DNA of 64,000 nt, from assembly GCF_014648855.1 (NCBI RefSeq), contig NZ_BMRX01000008.1, positions 330,071 to 394,070 of the forward strand, written 5' to 3'. This document shows, one piece after another, positions 7,203 through 13,905 of the stretch. Each line of letters opens with the position of its first letter. Position 1 is the first letter of the stretch. The DNA comes from Streptomyces parvulus. GTDB lineage: Bacteria; Actinomycetota; Actinomycetes; Streptomycetales; Streptomycetaceae. Position numbers and translations under genes: made by a program. Below the pieces are notes generated by a model, which did no database searches, was not told the origin of the DNA, and worked only from the letters and a program-made list of their open reading frames with translations.

Positions 7203-9086
7203 TCAGTCCTTCTCCGCCCGCCAGATCGTCAGGTCCGCGGTGACGAAGCCGACGTCCGGCATCGCCGTCGACTTCACCTGGACGACGAGCAGCGCGATGT
7301 CTCCGTTGCGGTGCTTGACGCAGATCTCGCTCCCGGCCGACGCCGCCGCGAGCGGGAGGCGGTGGCCGTCGGTGTCGGCCACGTCGTCGAGTTGGCTGCG
7401 GCAGTCCTCGTAGGTGGCGCCCGGCTCCCCGAAGAGCAGGCTGAAGACGCTGGTGTCGCTCTCCAGGGCGCAGCTCGCCTGCCGGCAGGCGAAGCGGATG
7501 TCCTGCTTCCGGTCCGTGCGCGTCTCTCCGGTGCCGAGGCCGAGCGAGTTCTTGCCGTCCAGCCACTGGGGCCCGTAGGCACGGGCCGTGGGGACGGCGG
7601 GGTCGGCCGCGGGCCCATCGGCCGCCGCTCCCTTTCCGCCGGACGCGGCGCCCCCCGGAGCGGCCGTCTCCGTGCCCGAGGATCCGGAGGCCGCGCCTCC
7701 GGCCTTCGCGTCCTCCGCCTGCCCGGTCTCCCTGGTCTCCCCGGTCCCCTGACCGGGCGTCCCGGAGGCGGACGCCGCCCTGTCCCGGGCGCGGTCCCGG
7801 AGGGCGTCCCACGCTCCGTCGAGGGCACTCCACGCCGCCGTGCCCACGAGGGCGGCCGCGGCCAGCGAGGCGGCCGTGATCAGCCCGGCCCGTCTCCTGC
7901 GGCGCCTGCGCTCCTCCGGTCCATCCGGCCGCCGCGGCGCGGTCGCCCCGTACGGGCCGGCGGGCCACTGGGCGGCGCCGGGCCACGGTGCCGGGAGCGG
8001 TGCCCGGGCGGTGGCGGGCCCCTCGGCGGCGGGGCCCTGTGCCGTTGCGGGCCACTGCTCGGTGACCGGCTCCCGGGCGGTACCCGTGCGCGGCGCGACG
8101 CCGGGCCACGCTGGGCCGCCGGCCGCGCCGGGCGCGGTCCACGGCCCCGTGTACGGCGCGGTGGGGGCCGGCTCCGGGGCCGGGGCGGGCGGCGGTACCG
8201 GCACCTCCGGTCCGGCGACCTCCCGCCAGACGGCGGGTCCCACCCCCTCCTCGGCGTCCCGCCCCAGCTCCCGCCGGCACCACGCCACGACCTCCGCCGC
8301 GGTGGCCCGCTCCGCGGGGTCGGCGGCCATGCAGCGGGCCACCAGCGGGCGGAGCTGTTCGGGCAGCCCGGACAGGTCGGGCTCGGAGTGCACGATCCGG
8401 TACAGCACGCCGACCGCGGGCCCGTCCCCGTAGAGCGGCTCCCCCAGCGCGGCGAACGCGGCGGTCTGGCCGAGCGAGAAGATGTCGGTCGCCGCCGTGA
8501 CGTCTCGCCCGGAGGCCTGCTCGGGCGCCATGTACTGGGGTGTGCCGATGGTGGTGCCGGTGGCGGTGTGCGCGGTGCTATCGGCGGCGACCGAGATGCC
8601 GAAGTCGATGACGCGGGGGCCGTCGGCGGCGAGCAGCACGTTGGACGGCTTGAGGTCCCGGTGCACGATGCCCGCGTCGTGGACGGCCTGCAGCGCCTCG
8701 GCGACGCCCGCCATCAGCCACAGCACCGCCGGTACGGGCAGCGGCCCGCCGCGGGCGACGACGTCCGACAGCGCCGGGCCCGGCACGTAGAGCGTGGCCA
8801 GCCAGGGCGGGGTGCCGTCCGCGTCGGCGTCGATCACCTCGGCGGTGTAGGCGCCCTTCACCTTCCGGGCCGACCTGATCTCGCGGCCGAAGCGCCGCCG
8901 GAAGGCCGGATCGTCGGCGAGTTCGGACCGGACGACCTTGACGGCCACCGGGCGGCCGCCCTGGGTGTGCGAAAGGTAGACCCGGCCCATGCCGCCCGCT
9001 CCGAGCCGGGCGGCGAGCCGGTAACCGCCCACCACGCGCGGGTCGTCGTCCCGCAAGGGCTGGAAGACCTCGGCCGTGTGATTCAT
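7203..9086 (-). CDS. Receptor-type serine/threonine protein kinase
   Basis: 627 residues, Hanks-type kinase. Seen: glycine loop LGAGGMGRVYLSH (29-40), ATP lysine in VAVKVV (K50), catalytic HRDLKPSN (142-149), DFGIS (161-165), activation loop with TATGTTIGTPQYMAPE to about 189, then a Pro/Ala-rich linker (280-390), a run of arginines, one membrane segment near 400-421 and an external domain of about 200 residues with four cysteines (FACRQASCALES, EDCRSQ, SEICVKH). The extracellular domain is not PASTA and probably senses a ligand of unknown nature. Start ATG 9086, GGGGAGGAAACCG upstream; an ATG at 9101 lacks a site. Monocistronic; a minus-strand TAGGCT upstream in the 9.1 kb intergenic region is a candidate -10. 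Confidence 0.95.
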   Translation of the reverse strand: MNHTAEVFQPLRDDDPRVVGGYRLAARLGAGGMGRVYLSHTQGGRPVAVKVVRSELADDPAFRRRFGREIRSARKVKGAYTAEVIDADADGTPPWLATLYVPGPALSDVVARGGPLPVPAVLWLMAGVAEALQAVHDAGIVHRDLKPSNVLLAADGPRVIDFGISVAADSTAHTATGTTIGTPQYMAPEQASGRDVTAATDIFSLGQTAAFAALGEPLYGDGPAVGVLYRIVHSEPDLSGLPEQLRPLVARCMAADPAERATAAEVVAWCRRELGRDAEEGVGPAVWREVAGPEVPVPPPAPAPEPAPTAPYTGPWTAPGAAGGPAWPGVAPRTGTAREPVTEQWPATAQGPAAEGPATARAPLPAPWPGAAQWPAGPYGATAPRRPDGPEERRRRRRRAGLITAASLAAAALVGTAAWSALDGAWDALRDRARDRAASASGTPGQGTGETRETGQAEDAKAGGAASGSSGTETAAPGGAASGGKGAAADGPAADPAVPTARAYGPQWLDGKNSLGLGTGETRTDRKQDIRFACRQASCALESDTSVFSLLFGEPGATYEDCRSQLDDVADTDGHRLPLAAASAGSEICVKHRNGDIALLVVQVKSTAMPDVGFVTADLTIWRAEKD

Positions 9087-9191
9087 CGGTTTCCTCCCCA
9101 TGATCCCGATGAGATGACCAGGTCCGCAGCCTATGCGGCGGGGTGACGTCCGGGCGGGCCGGGTCCCGGCGGCGCGTGGGCGCGGGGCGTC

Positions 9192-10160
9192 CTACGGCAG
9201 GTCGGGCACCGCCTTGACCTTCCGCCCCCGCCCCACCTGCGTCCGCACCGCCCCCATGCTGGCCGCGATGACCAGGGCGATGGCCGCGGACTGGGTGGCG
9301 GAGAGGGCCTGGTCGAGGATGAGGAAGCCGGCCGTGGCGGCGATGGCGGGTTCCAGGCTCATCAGGATCGCGAAGGTGGGGGCGGGCAGGCGGCGCAGGG
9401 CGAGGAGTTCGAGGGTGTACGGGAGGACGGAGGAGAGCAGGGCGACCCCGGCGCCCAGCCCGATCGTGACCGGGTCCAGGAGCTTGCCGCCCGACTCGGC
9501 GATGCCCAGCGGCAGGAACAGCACCGCGCCGACCGCCATCGCGAGCGCCAGCCCGTCGGCCTGCGGGAACCGGCGTCCGGTACGTGCACTGAAGACGATG
9601 TACGCCGCCCACATCGCGCCCGCCCCGAGCGCGAAGGCGGCACCGGCCGGGTCGAGGTCCTCGAAGCCCCCGCCGCCCAGCAGGAAGACGCCGGCCAGGG
9701 CGAGCGCCGCCCAGATGAGGTTGACCGCCCGGCGGGAGGCGAAGACGGACAGGGCGAGCGGGCCGAGCACCTCCAGGGTGACGGCGGGGCCGAGGGGGAT
9801 GCGGTCGACGGCCTGGTAGAAGAGGCCGTTCATGCCGGCCATGGCGATGCCGAAGACGACGACCGTGCCCCAGTCGGCCCGGGAGTGCCCGCGCAGCCGG
9901 GGCCGGCAGATCAGCAGCAGTACGACGGCGGCCACCGCCAGCCGCAGGGTCACCACGCCGAGCGCCCCCGCCCGCGGCATCAGGGTCACCGCGAGCGCCG
10001 CTCCGAACTGCACGGAGAGGCCGCCGGCGAGGACCAGGCCGACCGGCCCGAGGGAGCCCCGGCCGCCGCCCGGCGCGCTCTGGTGGCCGGTGGCGGTGGC
10101 CGCGTCCGGGCCGGCCACGGGGGTGGCGGCGGCCTGGGACGGGGTGCTGGGGGTACTCAC
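9192..10160 (-). CDS. EamA/RhtA-type DMT exporter
   Basis: 322 residues, ten predicted membrane segments in two EamA repeats, closest in character to RhtA-like threonine/homoserine exporters (LRLAVAAVVLLLICRPRLRG, GLFYQAVDRIPLGPAVTLEV, SSVLPYTLELLALRRLP, LMSLEPAIAATAGFLIL). The substrate is inferred only at family level. A 35-residue Ala/Pro/Gly-rich cytoplasmic N-terminus precedes the first helix. Start GTG 10160 with GGAG five bases upstream; in-frame ATGs upstream at 10205 and 10223 would give a longer tail. An inverted repeat lies about 70 bases upstream. Followed by the kinase gene after 105 bases, apparently as a separate unit. Confidence 0.9.
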   Translation of the reverse strand: MSTPSTPSQAAATPVAGPDAATATGHQSAPGGGRGSLGPVGLVLAGGLSVQFGAALAVTLMPRAGALGVVTLRLAVAAVVLLLICRPRLRGHSRADWGTVVVFGIAMAGMNGLFYQAVDRIPLGPAVTLEVLGPLALSVFASRRAVNLIWAALALAGVFLLGGGGFEDLDPAGAAFALGAGAMWAAYIVFSARTGRRFPQADGLALAMAVGAVLFLPLGIAESGGKLLDPVTIGLGAGVALLSSVLPYTLELLALRRLPAPTFAILMSLEPAIAATAGFLILDQALSATQSAAIALVIAASMGAVRTQVGRGRKVKAVPDLP

Positions 10161-10227
10161 GGTGGCTCCGGAACGTCGGGGTGCGGCGGGTCGGGGGCGG
10201 TGCATGACGCGTCGGTCGTCCATCGCA

Positions 10228-10245
10228 CTGTACGGCACAGTACAG
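10228..10245 (-). promoter_or_regulatory. Inverted repeat in the EamA exporter promoter
   Basis: CTGTAC-GGCACA-GTACAG, perfect 6-base arms with a 6-base spacer, nested in a wider CACTG...CAGTG pair. On the minus strand it contains TACTGT and TACAGT, both acceptable -10 elements, so a bound repressor would block the promoter. The regulator is unknown. Confidence 0.5.
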
Positions 10246-10381
10246 AGCAGTGGACTTCGTCAGGCGTGTAAAGCCTCCAAGCAACTGTCGCGAGCGGGGC
10301 GGGTCGCTGTCAACGCACTTCCGCGATGTGGGCGGGGACTCGGCGGCGGGCTCCGCCGGGCGAGGAGGTAGCGTCCGGAGG

Positions 10382-10834
10382 GTGAGACGACTCGTTGCCC
10401 GCCTCTGGCGCCTGCTGCGCCCCGTGCAGAGCCGCGTGATGTGGCTGCTCCACACCAAGTACGTGGTCGGTGTCACCGGCGTCGTGCGCGACGACGAGGG
10501 ACGGGTCCTGCTGCTGAAGCACCGGATGTGGCCGCCGGGACGCCAGTGGGGCCTGCCGAGCGGTTTCGCGCGCCGGGGCGAGGACTTCCGGGAGACGGTC
10601 GTGCGCGAGGTCAGGGAGGAGACCGCCCTGGACGTGGAGGTGGGCCGCCTGGTCATGCTCAACAGCGGCCTGCGCACCCGCCTGGAGGTGGCCTACGAGG
10701 CCCGGCTGCTCGGCGGCGAGCTGCGTCTCGACCCCTTCGAGATCCTGGAGGCCCGCTGGTGCCGCCCCGACGAGCTGCCCGAGGACAGCCAGCCGGTGTG
10801 CGGTCCGCTGGTGCGGGGCGAGACGACGCCCTGA
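10382..10834 (+). CDS. Nudix hydrolase
   Basis: 150 residues. Hydrolyses a nucleoside diphosphate linked to another moiety; substrate unknown. Nudix box: GFARRGEDFRETVVREVREE, then TALDVE, which fits GX5EX7REUXEEXGU except that alanine replaces the late glycine. The N-terminus (LVARLWRLLRPVQSRVMWLLHTKYVVGV) is basic and amphipathic, as in the group of actinobacterial Nudix proteins that may touch the membrane. Start GTG 10382 is supported by a TAGCGT hexamer 7 bases upstream (leaderless geometry); an AGGAGG further upstream is 13 bases away. Faces away from the EamA gene. Confidence 0.9.
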   Translation: MRRLVARLWRLLRPVQSRVMWLLHTKYVVGVTGVVRDDEGRVLLLKHRMWPPGRQWGLPSGFARRGEDFRETVVREVREETALDVEVGRLVMLNSGLRTRLEVAYEARLLGGELRLDPFEILEARWCRPDELPEDSQPVCGPLVRGETTP

Positions 10835-10925
10835 GGAAGCCTCGCGGGCGGTGTCGAAAGCGGGGGCTCCCGATCGACGCACGGGTGAAGGCAGTACACC
10901 CGCCCCGACCCGAGGAGTGCCCCTC

Positions 10926-11543
10926 ATGCCCGTCACCGCGGACTTCGCCATCACCCTCGACGGCTACGTCGCCGGCCCGAACGTCTCCCGCGACAACCCC
11001 GGGGGCGACGGCGCCGAGCGCATCTTCGACTGGATCCACACCCTGGCGAGCTGGCGGGAGCGCCAGGGCATGACCGGCGGCGACGAGAACCGCGACTCCG
11101 AGCTGGTCCGCGAGTGGTTCGACGCCACCGGGGCGGTGGTGATGGGCCGCACGATGTACGACCTGGGTGAGGAGTTCTGGGGCGACAACCCGCCCTTCCG
11201 CACCCCGGTCTTCGTCCTCACCCACCGCCCCCGCCCCACCCTGGTGAAGGAGGGCGGCACCACCTTCCACTTCGTCACCGAGGGCATCCACAGCGCCCTG
11301 GAGCGGGCCAGGGCCGCCGCCGGGGACCGGAACGTGGACATCGGGGGCGGCGCGGACACGGTTCGGCAGTACCTCGCGGCCGGGCTCGTCGACGAACTCC
11401 AGCTCCACGTGGTGCCCGTCCTCCTCGGCGGCGGGCTGCGCCTCTTCGAGGGGCTGGGGGACGCGGGGCGGCGCGACCTCGAACAGGTCGGGGCGGTCGA
11501 GACGCCCCTGGCGACGCACCTGAAGTACCGCTTCGTCGGGTGA
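10926..11543 (+). CDS. Dihydrofolate-reductase-family protein (RibD C-terminal-like)
   Basis: 205 residues, typical of stand-alone YwjB/YyaP-type DHFR-fold reductases. Seen: FAITLDGYVAGPNVS at the N-terminus, VVMGRTMYDLGEEFWGDNPPF near 75, VFVLTHRPRPTLVKEGGTTFHFV, the NADPH-site stretch VDIGGGADTVRQYLAAGLVD near 140, and LGGGLRLFEGL. Probably an NADPH-dependent reductase whose substrate is not dihydrofolate; the true metabolite is unknown. ATG 10926 with GAGGAG 9-10 bases upstream. Convergent with the DinB-family gene. Confidence 0.88.
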   Translation: MPVTADFAITLDGYVAGPNVSRDNPGGDGAERIFDWIHTLASWRERQGMTGGDENRDSELVREWFDATGAVVMGRTMYDLGEEFWGDNPPFRTPVFVLTHRPRPTLVKEGGTTFHFVTEGIHSALERARAAAGDRNVDIGGGADTVRQYLAAGLVDELQLHVVPVLLGGGLRLFEGLGDAGRRDLEQVGAVETPLATHLKYRFVG

Positions 11544-11564
11544 CCGGGCGGGAGGCCGTGCGGG

Positions 11565-12128
11565 TCAGCCCATGCTCTTGGCGCCGTCCAGGGACTCCCG
11601 GATGATGTCGGCGTGGCCGGCGTGCTGGGCGGTCTCGGCGATGACGTGCATGAGCACCCGGCGGGCCGACCAGCGCGCGTCCGCCTCGAACCAGGGGGCC
11701 TTCGGCAGCGGATGCGCGGCCCCCAGGTCGGGCAGGGCGGCGATCAGCTCGTCGGTCCTGCGGGCGGTCTCGGCGTAGTCGGCCAGCACACCGGCCAGCG
11801 TGTCGCCGGGCAGCATCCGGAACTCGGCCTCCCGCCGCGCCCAGTCGGCCTCGGTCATGGCCGTGAAGTCGCCCATCGCGGACGGGCCGTTCACGATGAA
11901 CTCCGCCCAGCTCCTCTCCACCGCGGTCACGTGCTTGATCAGGCCGCCGAGGCACAACTCACTGGCGGTGGGCCGCAGGCCGGCCTGCTCGTCGGTGAGG
12001 TCGCGTGCGGTGAAGCGGAGGAAGTGCCGGTGCTTGGCCAGCGTCTCCAGCAGGTCGGCGCGCTCGCCGGTGGCGGCGGGGGCCGCGGTCTCCTCGCGGG
12101 TGCCGTCGGTGGTCTCTTCGAAGGGCAT
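11565..12128 (-). CDS. DinB-family protein (DUF664)
   Basis: 187 residues with the DinB/DUF664 four-helix fold: LLETLAKHRHFLRFTARDLT near 26, SELCLGGLIKHVTAVERSWAEF near 56, RRVLMHVIAETAQHAGHADI near 155. The three conserved histidines (in LIKHV, VLMHV and QHAGH) would bind a divalent metal. The family includes thiol-dependent transferases, but no substrate is assigned. Start ATG 12128, GGAG 7 bases upstream. Upstream lies an AT-richer promoter with TATATG on the minus strand (12184-12189). Confidence 0.88.
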   Translation of the reverse strand: MPFEETTDGTREETAAPAATGERADLLETLAKHRHFLRFTARDLTDEQAGLRPTASELCLGGLIKHVTAVERSWAEFIVNGPSAMGDFTAMTEADWARREAEFRMLPGDTLAGVLADYAETARRTDELIAALPDLGAAHPLPKAPWFEADARWSARRVLMHVIAETAQHAGHADIIRESLDGAKSMG

Positions 12129-12183
12129 GGTCCGTCTCCGTCTTCCGGTGTTCCTGCTCCGTCGGTGAGACCACGCTACGAGG

Positions 12184-12212
12184 CATATAGGTCGGATCAG
12201 GTCCTAGATCGA
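12184..12212 (-). promoter_or_regulatory. Candidate promoter of the DinB-family gene
   Basis: On the minus strand a -10-like TATATG (12184-12189) is preceded by the stretch AGGACCTGATCCGACC with a half-repeat of GACC/GGTC. The tract is AT-rich against its surroundings and lies 56 bases before the start codon. No factor assigned. Confidence 0.35.
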
Positions 12213-12229
12213 GCCCGGAGACGGACGGC

Positions 12230-13867
12230 CTAGTGGGCGATCCCCGCACCCCCCATCAGCAGGCCCAGGCCCTCCGTGTCGTCGAAGGCGTCGGCGGACA
12301 GCCGGACCACGCCCTCGGTCGCGGGCCCCTCGGCCGTACCGGGCAGCATCCACGCCGCGCCGTCGATCGTGTCGCTGCCCGGAGCCGTCACCACGAGGTC
12401 GGCGTGGCCGTCGCCGTCCAGGTCGGTGAGGCCGAGGGAGCTGCCGAAGTCGGCCCCGCCGTCCGGGTCGGTGCCGAAGCCGGAGCCGTCGAAGAGGCGG
12501 GCGCCGGCGCCGCCGAGTCCGTCCGGGCCGCCGGCCAGGAACAGGACCTGCTCTGGACCTGGCTTCCCGTAGACGTCCCAGCGGGGTGCGCCGGCGACCA
12601 CGTCGGCGTACCCGTCGCCGTTGACGTCGCCGACGCCGAGGGGGGCGAGGACGGCGTCCTCGTCCTGCGGTTCCTCGCCGGGCACGCCCGGGGTGTCGCG
12701 GTCGACGGTCGTCCTGCGCCCGCCCGGCCCGGACTCCGAGCCGTACACGACCGTCACCGAGCTGCGGCTCGCGTCGCCGCCCCGGGGGGTGAGGACCAGG
12801 TCGCCGAAGCCGTCGCCGTCCACGTCGCCGACGGCGCCCGTCCCGGCGTCGGGGAGGCGGACGCCGCGCGGCTGGGTGAAGCCGTCCCGGCCGCCGTGCA
12901 GGTAGCTCACCGGTCTGACCTGCTCGGACCAGGGCCCCTCGGGGTCCGGGTCGGCGTTGTGGAAGCTCACCAGGTCGTCGATGCCGTCGCCGTCGAGGTC
13001 CCCGGCCACGAGGTCGCCGTAGTTGGCGTCGGCGACGTCCGGCGCGGGCCTGCGCGGTGCGGGCACGCGGTCCGTCCCGGCCGGGGTGCCGTCGCGCCGG
13101 AAGGGACCCTTGAGCAGGCCCTTGTCGGAACCGAGCCCGAAGACCAGGTCCGGGTGCCGGTCGCCGTCGAAGTCACCGGCGGCGAGCTGCTCGTCGAGGC
13201 TCGGGTCGTTGTCCCAGGAGACGTGGCTGACGTCGGTGCCCGGCACGCGCGTGGCGGAGGCCAGCCCGTCCGCCGAGCCCCACACGATGATCACGCTCGG
13301 CTTCCAGTCGAAGACGGCGGACGCGAGGTCGGTGTACCCGTCCCCGTCGAGGTCCCGCGCCACCACGTCCGTACCGAAGAACGCCTCGTCGCGGTTGTTC
13401 CCGGGTATCCCGGGATCGTCCTGCGTGAGGTACTGGCAGCGCCCGATCCGCGTCCCGTCCCCCGTCCCGTAGGCGACCTCGATGCTCCCGCCGCCGCTCC
13501 CGCCCTCCACGCTGCCGCCGGAGCCGAGGGCGAGGTCGGGGTTGCCGTCCCCGTCGAAGTCGGCGTGCCCCTCGGGCGCGGGCCGGTCCGGCGCGGGCCG
13601 GTCCGGCGCGGGCGGGGCGCTCTCCGGCGCGGGCCGCCCCGACGCGGACCCTGAGCCCTCCGGCGCGGGCCGCCCCGACGCGGACGCGCCCTTCACGGCC
13701 GGCGCCCGGCACGCGTACGGCTCGGCGACGCCCTCCGGACCGCCGCCCAGGACCAGCATCCCCGCGACGACGGCCAGCGCCACCCCGACCGCACCGGCAC
13801 CGATCCCCCACGTCCGCCCGCCGATGCGCCGCCGCCGCACCTCCGCCTGATCATCCGAACCGTCCAT
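12230..13867 (-). CDS. Membrane-anchored FG-GAP/VCBS beta-propeller protein
   Basis: 545 residues. A short cytoplasmic N-terminus with RRRRIGGR is followed by a membrane segment (about 24-43), a low-complexity APEG/GRPAPE linker, then at least six FG-GAP repeats with calcium-type loops: DFDGDGNPDLALG, DLDGDGYTDLASA, DFDGDRHPDLVFG, DLDGDGIDDLVSF, DVDGDGFGDLVLT, DVNGDGYADVVAG and DLDGDGHADLVVT. These form an integrin-alpha-like propeller outside the cell. Ligand unknown; roles in adhesion or surface binding are known for the fold. ATG 13867 has no clear Shine-Dalgarno; GTG 13879 is possible. Monocistronic, downstream of the FAD dehydrogenase (38-base gap). Confidence 0.9.
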   Translation of the reverse strand: MDGSDDQAEVRRRRIGGRTWGIGAGAVGVALAVVAGMLVLGGGPEGVAEPYACRAPAVKGASASGRPAPEGSGSASGRPAPESAPPAPDRPAPDRPAPEGHADFDGDGNPDLALGSGGSVEGGSGGGSIEVAYGTGDGTRIGRCQYLTQDDPGIPGNNRDEAFFGTDVVARDLDGDGYTDLASAVFDWKPSVIIVWGSADGLASATRVPGTDVSHVSWDNDPSLDEQLAAGDFDGDRHPDLVFGLGSDKGLLKGPFRRDGTPAGTDRVPAPRRPAPDVADANYGDLVAGDLDGDGIDDLVSFHNADPDPEGPWSEQVRPVSYLHGGRDGFTQPRGVRLPDAGTGAVGDVDGDGFGDLVLTPRGGDASRSSVTVVYGSESGPGGRRTTVDRDTPGVPGEEPQDEDAVLAPLGVGDVNGDGYADVVAGAPRWDVYGKPGPEQVLFLAGGPDGLGGAGARLFDGSGFGTDPDGGADFGSSLGLTDLDGDGHADLVVTAPGSDTIDGAAWMLPGTAEGPATEGVVRLSADAFDDTEGLGLLMGGAGIAH

Positions 13868-13905
13868 GGGGATGATCACGCACCGGGCGCGCCGCGCGGT
13901 TCCGG